From the NCBI RefSeq assembly GCF_001911425.1, contig NZ_MPPL01000001.1, positions 4,981,161 through 5,045,160 of the forward strand: DNA of 64,000 bases. The letters are read 5' to 3'. The position numbers were made by a program, and so were the translations under genes. Position 1 is the stretch's first letter. Every line of letters starts with the position of its first letter. This DNA comes from Mucilaginibacter polytrichastri. GTDB lineage: Bacteria > Bacteroidota > Bacteroidia > Sphingobacteriales > Sphingobacteriaceae. The notes under the pieces are model-generated. The model did no database searches. It saw nothing but the letters and a program-made list of their open reading frames with translations, and had not been told where the DNA came from. This document shows, in pieces, positions 50,344 to 58,668 of the stretch.

Positions 50344-50568
50344 TTAGTAAACTTCTTTCAAGTCAGCTTCAGAGTAAAGATCTTCATCATTATTTAAAAA
50401 ACTAAAGGATTCGCTTTTTGCTGTCATCTGTTGAATACTTTCAGACAGGTGTTGTTCGTCGTAGCGTTTAGCAACAAATTTGGTAAAGTCAGATATCTCC
50501 TTAACCTTGCCTTTGGGAAGGTGGTTAATTGCGTTCAGTATTCGTTTTATTGTTGCCCGCTTCGTCAT
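50344..50568 (-). CDS. Small antitoxin-like protein without visible toxin
   Basis: A 74-residue protein (MTKRATIKRILNAINHLPKG, then KVKEISDFTKFVAKRYDEQH). The 'VKEISDFTKFV' helix and an acidic C-terminus ending DLYSEADLKEVY are like DUF2281-type or similar antitoxins. No toxin frame adjoins it: the M16 gene converges 4 bp away and the gene upstream is a membrane protein. The function is unproved. Confidence 0.62.
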   Translation of the reverse strand: MTKRATIKRILNAINHLPKGKVKEISDFTKFVAKRYDEQHLSESIQQMTAKSESFSFLNNDEDLYSEADLKEVY

Positions 50569-50631
50569 ATCTTATCTTAATCGCTTACAATCCAATTGCA
50601 TTACAAACAGCGTTTAACTTAAATCGAATAT

Positions 50632-51129
50632 TTAAAAGATTGCGAGTAATATGTTATAAAAGCAAACTTCTCTTTTCCAATGCAATTTATCTTTGAACTT
50701 TTCAGAAATGTAATAATCGGACCACAATATTTTTAAATTAAAATCACTCAAAAGTATTTTTTCTCTTTCTACTAATTGAATTAATACCCCATTATATTCT
50801 GACGACCTTGTATAAATATTGGTTAAACTATATGACTCAATGTCAGTGTTTTGAACAACCTTTCTTCTTTTAAGTAGGTATTTTATTTCCAGTTGCTGTG
50901 TTAAGTTATTAATTGATACACCTATTGGTAGAAGAAGAATTTGAACTATTATTAAAACATTAGCAATTAAAGCTAAAGCAATAACTATCACATTTAAAAT
51001 AATAGGGATTTTATTTCCTCTTGGATAGATAGCAACATATAACAAAAGAATCAGTAATAGTATGAACGCAATTTGCGCAATTAATTTCCCTATTAGTTGA
51101 TATTTATTTGAGCCAATATTCTCAATCAT
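50632..51129 (-). CDS. Hypothetical membrane protein with PH-like C-terminal half
   Basis: The 165-residue protein has two strong N-terminal helices (about 15-33 and 42-72) and a beta-rich soluble part (IKYLLKRRKVVQNTDIESYS, GVLIQLVEREKILLSDFNLK) that could be a bacterial PH-like domain. I recognise no specific family. It is AT-richer than neighbours, which may indicate an accessory gene. It is divergent from def. Confidence 0.68.
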   Translation of the reverse strand: MIENIGSNKYQLIGKLIAQIAFILLLILLLYVAIYPRGNKIPIILNVIVIALALIANVLIIVQILLLPIGVSINNLTQQLEIKYLLKRRKVVQNTDIESYSLTNIYTRSSEYNGVLIQLVEREKILLSDFNLKILWSDYYISEKFKDKLHWKREVCFYNILLAIF

Positions 51130-51184
51130 TTTAAATTTTTGCTTTTAATAAAACTACTTAATTTTTTAACAAAACTTAAATCCG

Positions 51185-51192
51185 TAATTTTG
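51185..51192 (+). promoter_or_regulatory. Candidate -7 promoter box TAATTTTG for def
   Basis: TAATTTTG fits TAnnTTTG and ends 4 nt before the def ATG at 51197. A run of T at 51162-51167 is where a -33 element would fall, but it lacks the G. Confidence 0.42.
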
Positions 51193-51196
51193 CAGT

Positions 51197-51766
51197 ATGA
51201 GACTTCCTATAGTAGCGTATGGTGATCCGGTTTTAAGAAAAAAGGCCAGTGATATTGAAAAAGACGAAGCCGATCTTAAAAAAATGGTTGATGATATGTT
51301 TGAAACCATGTATGCAGCACGTGGCGTTGGCCTGGCAGCACCACAGGTTGGTATATTAAAACGCCTTTTTGTGGTAGATGCATCTCCTTTTGATGATGAC
51401 GAACCAGAGCTGGCTAACTTTAAAAAAGCTTTTATTAACGCACAAATAGTAGAAGAAACCGGCGAAGAGTGGGCCTTTAATGAAGGTTGTTTAAGCATCC
51501 CCGATATTCGCGAAGATGTGTACCGTAAAGATACCGTACGCCTGAGCTATTACGATGAAAACTGGCAACACCATGAAGAAACTTTTAAAGGCTTGGCAGC
51601 ACGTGTTATCCAGCATGAATATGACCATATAGAAGGTAAATTATTTACCGACAAGCTGAGCCCGCTACGTAAACGCCTGATCGAAAAAAGATTGAACGAT
51701 ATTTCGAAAGGGATGGTAAAGGTGGATTATAAAATGAAATTCCCGGCTGTTAAAAAGGGGCGTTAA
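51197..51766 (+). CDS. def: Peptide deformylase
   Basis: The 189-residue metalloenzyme removes the N-formyl group from new proteins. The three motifs are GVGLAAPQ (43-50), EGCLS (96-100, Cys98 metal ligand) and HEYDH (140-144, His140 and His144 ligands, Glu141 catalytic). A small acidic insertion PFDDDEPEL lies near 64-72. The stop overlaps the convergent next gene by 4 bp. Confidence 0.97.
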   Translation: MRLPIVAYGDPVLRKKASDIEKDEADLKKMVDDMFETMYAARGVGLAAPQVGILKRLFVVDASPFDDDEPELANFKKAFINAQIVEETGEEWAFNEGCLSIPDIREDVYRKDTVRLSYYDENWQHHEETFKGLAARVIQHEYDHIEGKLFTDKLSPLRKRLIEKRLNDISKGMVKVDYKMKFPAVKKGR

Positions 51767-52407
51767 TTGCGATTAAGGCCTCTGGAAAAATCGCCGTCAG
51801 AGATCTGCTTAATCAGCGTACCCCATGCAATAGGGTTTAACAGCGGGTTAGGCGTAAGCGAGTGCTCATTCATTATCCGTGTGTGCATATCCTGGTAGCT
51901 GGCCATCTGAATTTCCTGTGCATCACGCGCCAGGCTGTTTATATCTACACCATAAATGGCTTTATACAAGTTTTTCTTGGCAATTTCCAGGTCATCATCC
52001 GCAATTTTCATGGTGATAAAATCTTTTCTGAACTCGTCTGTAGTAGCCCAGGGGAAAACGCGCACAACCGGCAGATTAATGGTCTGCGGTTTTAACTTTA
52101 CCTGCAAAACATAGCTTTTATTACCTCCGGCAGGCACTACCACCGTCTCCGGCAAATAACCCACACTGGTAAAACGCAAAGTATCCAGCTCATGTACTAC
52201 AAAAGAGAAGTAACCCTGGTAGTTAGACATGTTTAACTGGTTATGAAATGACAGGTTGGTAATATTTACATAAGGCACAATTACCGCACTACTGTCGGCA
52301 TTGTGTATCACACCTGTAAACTGTATTAATGGCTGCTCTTTTTCTTGTGCCCAGGCTGTTATTCCTGTAACTAACAGAAAAAATAATATGCATGCTAAAC
52401 GCTTCAT
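51763..52407 (-). CDS. Exported protein with carboxypeptidase-like regulatory domain
   Basis: With ATG at 52407 the protein is 214 residues; a TTG five codons earlier is less likely. It has a signal peptide (RLACILFFLLVTGITAWAQ), then a carboxypeptidase-D regulatory-like beta-sandwich (about 25-115, FTGVIHNADSSAVIVPYVNI and LRFTSVGYLPETVVVP), and a helical C-terminal part. Such proteins are frequent at the Bacteroidota cell surface; the exact role is unknown. Confidence 0.88.
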   Translation of the reverse strand: MKRLACILFFLLVTGITAWAQEKEQPLIQFTGVIHNADSSAVIVPYVNITNLSFHNQLNMSNYQGYFSFVVHELDTLRFTSVGYLPETVVVPAGGNKSYVLQVKLKPQTINLPVVRVFPWATTDEFRKDFITMKIADDDLEIAKKNLYKAIYGVDINSLARDAQEIQMASYQDMHTRIMNEHSLTPNPLLNPIAWGTLIKQISDGDFSRGLNRN

Positions 52408-52523
52408 CAACTTGTTAATCAATCTCCTAAATTAAATACTAATTAATAGGATAAATGGTTTTGTTAAAACGCAAAAATACAGCGTTGCATATACTGCAGC
52501 TGTATTTTTAACATAACTTAACA

Positions 52524-52802
52524 TTATCTCAAATTTTCTGGCAACACCGCATTGGGGTCGTCAATATCTGTTAAGTTTATGGCCTCAATGGCAGTAATTT
52601 CTGGCACAGCCCTCATAATAGCCTGTTCAATACCTGCTTTCAGGGTCATGATGCTCATTGGGCATGAACCGCACGATCCTAATAACTTCAGCTTTACAAC
52701 ATGCTCAGGGGTGATCTCTTCAACAGAAACGTTTCCGCCGTCTGCCTCCAGATATGGACGAATGGTGTCCAGAGCTGCCTCTACCCGATCTATTAAACTC
52801 AT
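52524..52802 (-). CDS. NifU-like C-terminal domain protein (iron-sulfur carrier)
   Basis: A 92-residue protein made of the NifU C-terminal/Nfu domain, with the cluster-binding pair Cys44 and Cys47 in GSCGSCPMS and the leading RVEAALDTIRPYLEADGGNV. It carries or delivers [4Fe-4S] clusters. It is 27 bp downstream of the mrp gene, also an iron-sulfur assembly ATPase, so the pair likely works together. Confidence 0.95.
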   Translation of the reverse strand: MSLIDRVEAALDTIRPYLEADGGNVSVEEITPEHVVKLKLLGSCGSCPMSIMTLKAGIEQAIMRAVPEITAIEAINLTDIDDPNAVLPENLR

Positions 52803-52829
52803 TTATACTTAATTATAAAAGTAAAGATA

Positions 52830-53909
52830 TTAATTATTTATTTTATTAGATATACCTGCATTACAAATAGCCACCTGCTGGGCTACGCGCTCTGCAATAT
52901 TCAAAAACGCATCAGTCATTGGGTTATTATCCTGCAGCACTACAGGCTGCCCAGCATCGCCGCTTTCGCTAATGCTTTTTACCAATGGTATCTCTCCCAA
53001 AAACGGTGCCTCAATTTGCTCTGCAAGTTTTTGCCCGCCACCTTGTCCGAATATATAATATTTATTATCAGGCAACTCTGCAGGTGTAAAGTACGACATG
53101 TTTTCGATAACCCCTAATATGGGCACATTAATGGCATCCATCATAAACATACCAATACCCTTACGCGCATCGGCCAGGGCTACATTTTGTGGTGTAGTTA
53201 CAATTACGGCCCCCGTAACCGGGAAGCTTTGCGTAACGGTAATATGAATATCGCCGGTACCCGGTGGCAAATCGACCACTAAATAGTCCAGTTCGCCCCA
53301 ATCGGCATCATTAAACAATTGCTTTACCGCTGTAGATACCATTGGCCCGCGCCACGGCACCGGTTGATTTGGGTCTGTAAAGAAACCTATCGACAATAAT
53401 TTAATTCCATATTTTTCAATGGGCTCTATGCGGGTTTTACCATTTACCTGCGAAGCCAATGGGCGTGCACCCTCCAGACCAAACATAATGGGTACAGAAG
53501 GGCCATATATATCTGCATCTATCAAGCCAACCTTAGCCCCTTTTTTAGCAAGCCCTAATGCCAAATTGGCTGCAACGGTTGATTTACCAACGCCACCCTT
53601 GCCAGATGCAACAGCGATAATGTTTTTAACCCCCGGTACACCAGTATTCTTTTGCGTAGTAACCTGCGAGGTCATATTGATGCTAACCTCAATTTCTTTA
53701 CTTATAAAATGGCCAATAGCATTACGGCAGGCATTTTCTATTAAGGCTTTTAACGGGCAGGCCGGTGTTGTTAATATTACAGAGAAGCTAAGCTTGTTGC
53801 CGTCTATCTTAATATCCTGTATCATGTTTAAAGTAACCAGGTCCTTTTTCAGATCGGGTTCTTCTACATTGCCCAGGGCTTGCAGAACTTGTTCTTGGGT
53901 TATTATCAT
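52830..53909 (-). CDS. Mrp/NBP35 family iron-sulfur cluster carrier ATPase
   Basis: With ATG at 53909 the protein is 359 residues; a longer TTG reading to 53933 has no family support. The N-terminal DUF59/MIP18 domain (about 1-80, QVLQALGNVEEPDLKKDLVT) precedes a P-loop domain with the deviant Walker A GKGGVGKS (103-110), ADIYGPSVPIMFG and VDLPPGTGD. These dimeric ATPases hold and transfer [4Fe-4S] clusters. It is followed by the NifU-like gene. Confidence 0.95.
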   Translation of the reverse strand: MIITQEQVLQALGNVEEPDLKKDLVTLNMIQDIKIDGNKLSFSVILTTPACPLKALIENACRNAIGHFISKEIEVSINMTSQVTTQKNTGVPGVKNIIAVASGKGGVGKSTVAANLALGLAKKGAKVGLIDADIYGPSVPIMFGLEGARPLASQVNGKTRIEPIEKYGIKLLSIGFFTDPNQPVPWRGPMVSTAVKQLFNDADWGELDYLVVDLPPGTGDIHITVTQSFPVTGAVIVTTPQNVALADARKGIGMFMMDAINVPILGVIENMSYFTPAELPDNKYYIFGQGGGQKLAEQIEAPFLGEIPLVKSISESGDAGQPVVLQDNNPMTDAFLNIAERVAQQVAICNAGISNKINN

Positions 53910-54036
53910 TATTTCTTTAAAAAAATCACGCAAATTTATAAAAACAGGCGGTGCTTGGGTTTGTTAGGAAATAAACTTTACTTCAAACCGTTTTGCACGA
54001 AGTAAGATTAGTTTTATGTTTGGTTAAATTTAACAG

Positions 54037-56217
54037 ATGCATCGCCTCAATCCAAAATATATCCGTATAGCCGTTATCGTACTTGTTTTACTCCTAATAG
54101 TATTGCTTATTGGCGGCGCAGTTGCCTATTCAAAGCGCGAGGCTTTATTGCAAAAAGTGATTAGCAAAGCTAAGTCAAAAGCCCAGAGAGATTATAATTT
54201 AGATGTAAAAATAGGTTCTGCCCATTTTACAGGGCTTGCCACTGTGGCCTTTTCAGACATTACGGTAGTGCCTTACCAACGCGACAGTTTGCTTAAAATT
54301 AACAACTTTGAGGTAAGTGTTAAACTGCTGCCCCTCATTTTTGGTAATGTAAAGCTCTCTGATGTAAACCTGCAGAACGGTTACCTGAACCTCACCAGCA
54401 AAAAAGGCGTACGCAACTTTGACTTTTTGTTTAAAAAGAAGCGGGACTCTACCGCAACCAAATCAAAGGTTGATATGGCCGAACTGGCTAATAACCTGGT
54501 TAATGATGTATTATACAAAATACCGGATAACCTGAACTTGAAAAATTTCGCCATCACTTTTGCCGATGACAGTAACACGGTTAAAGTGGTTACTCCAACG
54601 GCAATTATTAAAAACGGTAATCTTAAGTCAACCATCAATATTAACAATGGCGAATCTACCTGGCATTTTGACGGCAAGATGCACCCATCCGATAAAAACA
54701 TCGACATAAAGCTTTATGCCGATGGTAAAAAGGTGGAGTTGCCTTTAATAGAAAAGAAATTTAAGTTAAAGTTTAACTTTGATACCCTAACCACCAAACT
54801 AATTAAGGTAGAGCATAGCAGCGGCGAAACCAAAATATTCGCTTATACCTCTGTTCGCAATATGCTGATCAATCATGCCGCGCTATCGTCAAATGATATT
54901 GTGGTACCACAAGCCAGTATGGATGCCAACCTGTTTGTGGGCGAAAGCTCTGTATCGGTCGATAGCTCTTCTGTAATCCGCATTAAGGATATCGTGGCCA
55001 ACCCCTATATTAAATACACGGTAAGGCCCAATAAAATCTATGAACTGAAAGTACATACCGGTTTTATCAATGCACAGGACATTTGGAACTCGTTTCCGCA
55101 GGGCATGTTCGAATCGCTGGAGGGAATGAAGGTGGCCGGTAAATTAAACTATAACCTTAACTTTTACCTCGATACATCAGACCCTGATAATGTAAAGTTT
55201 GATTCGCGTTTAGATAAAGACAATTTCAGGGTGCTAAGTTATGGCAAAACAGATTTCGACAAGCTGAACCACGCCTTTGTGTACACCCCTTACGAAAAAG
55301 GCAAGCCCATGCCGGCGCGTAATATCAGCCCCGAAAACCCGTATTACACACCCCTCGAAGATATTTCGCCCAATTTGCGTAACGCAGTAATGACTGCCGA
55401 AGACCCTTCCTTTTACCGCAACCACGGTTTTGTGGAAGAATCTATCAGAAAATCAATTGCCGAAGATTTTAAGGAAAAGAAGTTTAAACGCGGTGGCAGT
55501 ACCATATCTATGCAATTGGTTAAAAATGCTTTTTTAAGCAGGCAAAAAACATTATCGCGCAAAATAGAAGAAACGCTGATTGTATGGATGATTGAGAATA
55601 CCGGTATCATGACTAAAAACCGTATGCTGGAGGTTTACTTTAATATTATTGAGTGGGGCCGCAATGTGTATGGCATTGGCGAAGCATCTCACTATTATTT
55701 TGATAAAAAACCGGCCGATCTTAGCCTCGGCGAAAGTATTTTTCTGGCCAGTATTGTGCCTAAGCCCAAAGTGGGCTTGTATGCCTTTTTATCAGACGGT
55801 TCGCTTAACCCACGCTTGCATGGCTATTTTAATTTAATAGGCAAGCTAATGGCCAAAAACGGACTAACCAATCCCGACACGAGTGCCTATGGTTTTTACA
55901 CCGTTAGGTTAAAAGAGAGCCTGCGCCCTGCCCCTGCTGTAGATAATAACCCGGCTGTTGTTGACAGCTTGATGAAACAAAATGGCGATGATGACCAAAC
56001 CGGCATTGTACCAATACCGGTAGAGCCCGAACCCGAGAAAGAAAGCAAACCGGGATTTTTTAAACGGTTATTTGGCGGAGGTAAAAAAGATACGACCAAG
56101 AACGAAGCCATTGATACGGCTGCTATAAATAAGAAGCGCTTAAAGGAAGAAAAGAAAGAACAAAAACGCCTGGAAAAAGAACGCAGGAAATTATTGCACG
56201 AAAGAGGACTTTCATAG
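54037..56217 (+). CDS. Membrane transglycosylase (GT51) with large AsmA-like N-terminal region
   Basis: The 726-residue protein has one N-terminal transmembrane helix (about 9-31). Residues about 50-400 are a beta-rich region of AsmA/DUF748 type (IGSAHFTGLATVAFSDITVV, LSDVNLQNGYLNL). A GT51 peptidoglycan glycosyltransferase domain follows (about 425-610): catalytic Glu455 in TAEDPSFYRNHGF, RGGSTISMQLVKNAFLS, RKIEETLIVWMIEN and MLEVYFNIIEWGRNVYGIGE. There is no transpeptidase domain. The C-terminal 80 residues are highly charged (KKEQKRLEKERRKLLHERG). It should polymerise lipid II or a related chain outside the inner membrane. Confidence 0.9.
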   Translation: MHRLNPKYIRIAVIVLVLLLIVLLIGGAVAYSKREALLQKVISKAKSKAQRDYNLDVKIGSAHFTGLATVAFSDITVVPYQRDSLLKINNFEVSVKLLPLIFGNVKLSDVNLQNGYLNLTSKKGVRNFDFLFKKKRDSTATKSKVDMAELANNLVNDVLYKIPDNLNLKNFAITFADDSNTVKVVTPTAIIKNGNLKSTININNGESTWHFDGKMHPSDKNIDIKLYADGKKVELPLIEKKFKLKFNFDTLTTKLIKVEHSSGETKIFAYTSVRNMLINHAALSSNDIVVPQASMDANLFVGESSVSVDSSSVIRIKDIVANPYIKYTVRPNKIYELKVHTGFINAQDIWNSFPQGMFESLEGMKVAGKLNYNLNFYLDTSDPDNVKFDSRLDKDNFRVLSYGKTDFDKLNHAFVYTPYEKGKPMPARNISPENPYYTPLEDISPNLRNAVMTAEDPSFYRNHGFVEESIRKSIAEDFKEKKFKRGGSTISMQLVKNAFLSRQKTLSRKIEETLIVWMIENTGIMTKNRMLEVYFNIIEWGRNVYGIGEASHYYFDKKPADLSLGESIFLASIVPKPKVGLYAFLSDGSLNPRLHGYFNLIGKLMAKNGLTNPDTSAYGFYTVRLKESLRPAPAVDNNPAVVDSLMKQNGDDDQTGIVPIPVEPEPEKESKPGFFKRLFGGGKKDTTKNEAIDTAAINKKRLKEEKKEQKRLEKERRKLLHERGLS

Positions 56218-56220
56218 ATT

Positions 56221-56228
56221 TACCTTTG
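56221..56228 (+). promoter_or_regulatory. Candidate -7 promoter box TACCTTTG for the nitroreductase gene
   Basis: TACCTTTG fits TAnnTTTG and lies right after the transglycosylase stop. A transcript from it would begin near 56235, immediately before the inverted repeat at 56237-56278, so a bound protein there would block it. Confidence 0.5.
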
Positions 56229-56236
56229 GCTGACGA

Positions 56237-56278
56237 TTTTAAATGTTTGAACATCTATGTTTGTTCAAACATTTAAAA
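56237..56278. promoter_or_regulatory. Perfect 17-bp inverted repeat, probable operator
   Basis: TTTTAAATGTTTGAACA (56237-56253) and its exact reverse complement (56262-56278) flank an 8-bp spacer. It sits between a -7 box and the nitroreductase ATG at 56290. The spacing and symmetry suit a dimeric repressor; a MarR- or HxlR-type protein would be a usual candidate, but none is encoded nearby. Confidence 0.65.
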
Positions 56279-56289
56279 ATATACAAGTC

Positions 56290-56919
56290 ATGCCATTAAT
56301 TGAAACGCTTAGCTGGCGCTATGCCACTAAAAAATTCGACGCAAATAAAAAAATTCCTGCTGCTACTTTAGCGCAATTACTTGCAACAGTTCGCTTAGCA
56401 CCATCTTCTTATGGTTTACAACATTACAAAATAATAGTTGTTGAAAACCCCGAAGTGCGCGAGCAATTAAAAGCTGCAGCTTATAGCCAAACTCAAATTA
56501 CTGATGCATCACAAGTAATTGTTTTTGCTGCCGAAACTAAGCTAGACGAAGCTTATGTAAACAAATACTTAGACGAAGTTGTAAAAGTTAGGCATACAAG
56601 CCACGAAAGCCTTGAAGGCTACAAAGGCATGATGCTGGGCTCTATAAATGGCCTAACCGACGAGCAAAAAACTACATGGGCGCACAAACAAGCCTATATT
56701 GGTTTAGGTGTTTTAGTATCTGCTGCTGCAGAGCTGGGCATTGATACCTGCCCGATGGAAGGCTTTAGCGCCCCCCAATTTGATGAAATATTAGGTTTGA
56801 AAGAAAAGGGCTTAACTGCCTCTGTAATTGTAACCATTGGTTACCGCTCTGCCGACGATGTTACGGCTACTTTTGCCAAAGTACGCAAACCAGCCGAAGA
56901 CCTTTTTATCCACGTATAA
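56290..56919 (+). CDS. NAD(P)H-dependent nitroreductase family flavoprotein
   Basis: With ATG at 56290 the protein is 209 residues and begins MPLIETLSWRYATKKFD as family members do; the earlier ATG at 56257 lies in the operator loop and is unlikely. It has the FMN-binding RLAPSSYGLQHYKIIVVEN, an AYIGLGVLVSAAAELGIDTC helix and the C-terminal VTIGYRSADD. NfsB-like enzymes reduce quinones or nitro compounds. The upstream inverted repeat suggests an inducible gene. Confidence 0.93.
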   Translation: MPLIETLSWRYATKKFDANKKIPAATLAQLLATVRLAPSSYGLQHYKIIVVENPEVREQLKAAAYSQTQITDASQVIVFAAETKLDEAYVNKYLDEVVKVRHTSHESLEGYKGMMLGSINGLTDEQKTTWAHKQAYIGLGVLVSAAAELGIDTCPMEGFSAPQFDEILGLKEKGLTASVIVTIGYRSADDVTATFAKVRKPAEDLFIHV

Positions 56920-56958
56920 TCGTTTTAATACGTTACCGCAAGAGCAATCTACGCTCTT

Positions 56959-56990
56959 ACAGCAAAGGCGCTTAAAAGCGCCTTTGCTGT
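56959..56990. terminator. Bidirectional terminator
   Basis: ACAGCAAAGGCGCTT (56959-56973) and AAGCGCCTTTGCTGT (56976-56990) form a perfect 15-bp stem, followed by TTTT on the plus strand. It separates the convergent nitroreductase and LacI-family genes. Confidence 0.88.
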
Positions 56991-56996
56991 TTTAAT

Positions 56997-58004
56997 TTAC
57001 TCGGATGACTTTCGAATAAAGAGCTTTGATTTAAGCACGATATGCTTTTTAGGCACGTCAAGGTCTTTATTTTCCAGGGCTTCAAAAAATAGGGTGGCCG
57101 CTTTTACGCCCATTTCAAATGCGGGCTGGGTAATGGTTGATAATGCCGGGCTAAGCAAGGGTGCTATCCCCAGACTCGAAAAACTGATCAGCTTCAGATC
57201 GTTAGGGATAGAAACCCCCAGGGAATTACATACGTGGTAAGTAGCAAAGGCCAAACGCTCTACCGAGCAAAATATACCATCGGGTTTAGTTTCTTTAAGT
57301 ACTTTGGTTAGTATTTTGGTATTTACCTTTTCATCATTACTACAATCAACAACCAGGTCATCATTAAAGGGTACTTTATGCTTTGCCAGTGCATCAACAT
57401 AACCTTGCATACGGGTTTTACCGATAGAGATACTTTTGTTTACGACCAGGTAAGCAATTTTACGGCAGCCGGTTTGCAGTAAATGCTCGGTGGCGGCAAA
57501 GCTGCTGTCATAATCATTAGTGGTTACTTTAGCGGCATCTATATCTTCATATACCCTATCAAAGAAAACCACGGGGATATTCTTCTGGCGTAAATTATTT
57601 AAATATTTATGGTCGTTCCCCTCGCCGGATACCGACATGATAATGCCATCGACCTTACCATTATTGAGGTAGTTAACAAAAGATACTTCTTTTTCAAAAA
57701 CATCATCGGTACGGTATAGCAAAATGTAGAACCCATGTTTTCGGGCTACCTCCTCTATGCCGTTTATAGCCTGCGCAAAAAAATCATTTGCAATTTCGGG
57801 AACAATAACGGCCAGGGTTTTAGTTTTTTTATCTCTTAAGTTACTGGCGTAGTGGTTCGGTAAAAAACTATGTTCACGAGCCATGGTTAAAATACGGTCT
57901 CTGGTATCCTTATTTATATCTGTACTGCCGTTAAATGCTCTTGAAATAGTAGACGTAGATAAATTCAATTCTTTAGCCAGTATTTTAATATTGATTTTAT
58001 CCAT
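56997..58004 (-). CDS. LacI family transcriptional regulator
   Basis: The 335-residue regulator has the LacI helix-turn-helix and hinge at the N-terminus (INIKILAKELNLSTSTISRA, then FNGSTDINKDTRDRIL) and a periplasmic-binding-protein-like sugar-sensing domain (about 60-330, TLAVIVPEIANDFFAQAING, DGIIMSVSGEGNDH, VVFFDRVYEDI). Such proteins repress sugar-use genes until the ligand binds. A GCAA-TCGA-TTGC palindrome of LacI type lies before the GH43 gene 1.5 kb away, so that gene is a likely target. Confidence 0.95.
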   Translation of the reverse strand: MDKINIKILAKELNLSTSTISRAFNGSTDINKDTRDRILTMAREHSFLPNHYASNLRDKKTKTLAVIVPEIANDFFAQAINGIEEVARKHGFYILLYRTDDVFEKEVSFVNYLNNGKVDGIIMSVSGEGNDHKYLNNLRQKNIPVVFFDRVYEDIDAAKVTTNDYDSSFAATEHLLQTGCRKIAYLVVNKSISIGKTRMQGYVDALAKHKVPFNDDLVVDCSNDEKVNTKILTKVLKETKPDGIFCSVERLAFATYHVCNSLGVSIPNDLKLISFSSLGIAPLLSPALSTITQPAFEMGVKAATLFFEALENKDLDVPKKHIVLKSKLFIRKSSE

Positions 58005-58231
58005 TTAGCGCTCGTTACCGTTGAAACCCATCTCAGAATGTTGTGAATTAACAGCCAAATTTAATAGAAACATTTAGAAAGCCCGTACCTAAATGGTTGT
58101 AAATTAAAGCATCATCATATATTTTACATACGCTTATTTATTCATTTAATTGGCCTGGTTAATTTATTCATATTAGTATTAAACACTACATCAATATATT
58201 CATTTAATTAATAACGGTGTGGAAGTACCTA

Positions 58232-58588
58232 TTAATCGAGGCTGGTAATAATGCGATGTACTATCCCCTCGGCATATACCGATGTTTTATTATTGGTTTC
58301 AAAAGGCACAATTATAATGGTAGACCATGGCGAAAGTGCTTTAAGTGGCAGGTCTTGTGTTACTTCCAGGGCAAACCATTGCTCTTTACCGTCCCAGGTT
58401 AAACGTAGTGCCTCCTCATTGTTTGACCATATCATATAGCGGCTAAAAAAAAGGGGGTCGTCGTGCTGCTCGTGTACGGGTTGGTAACGTTGTTTAATCA
58501 GCTTTTCGGTAAGGGCATCTCTTATTTGCAAATAGGTTTTTATGATAATTTCGGCTGGTTCCATATTATTATATTTTACAGTATTCAT
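58232..58588 (-). CDS. Hypothetical 118-residue protein
   Basis: The likely start is ATG at 58588 (MNTVKYNNMEPAEIIIKTYL) or at 58564; the longer frame to 58717 would run through a terminator hairpin. The protein is soluble, with a Trp-rich middle (LRLTWDGKEQWFALEVTQDL) and GIVHRIITSLD at the end. I recognise no family. A hairpin with a T tract lies about 40 bp upstream of its start on the same strand. Confidence 0.65.
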   Translation of the reverse strand: MNTVKYNNMEPAEIIIKTYLQIRDALTEKLIKQRYQPVHEQHDDPLFFSRYMIWSNNEEALRLTWDGKEQWFALEVTQDLPLKALSPWSTIIIVPFETNNKTSVYAEGIVHRIITSLD

Positions 58589-58624
58589 CAATCTTATGCA
58601 ATAATCATTCCCATAAAAAGCAGC

Positions 58625-58660
58625 AAAAAAAGAAACCCCCGTGCACTCGCTGCTTGGGGG
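58625..58660 (-). terminator. Intrinsic hairpin upstream of the 118-residue gene, possible attenuator
   Basis: On the minus strand GAAACCCCC pairs with GGGGGTTTC across AAGCAGCGAGTGCAC and is followed by TTTTTTT. It lies between a possible promoter region and the 118-residue gene. Upstream on the same strand AGTGCACAGCGCTTGC carries a second copy of the self-complementary GTGCAC found in the loop, so an alternative fold is possible. Confidence 0.6.
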
Positions 58661-58668
58661 TTTCAACC

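Noticed and set aside
56257..56289. Upstream ATG start for the nitroreductase
   Set aside because: It lies in the loop of the operator palindrome and adds residues not found in the family; ATG at 56290 gives the normal N-terminus.
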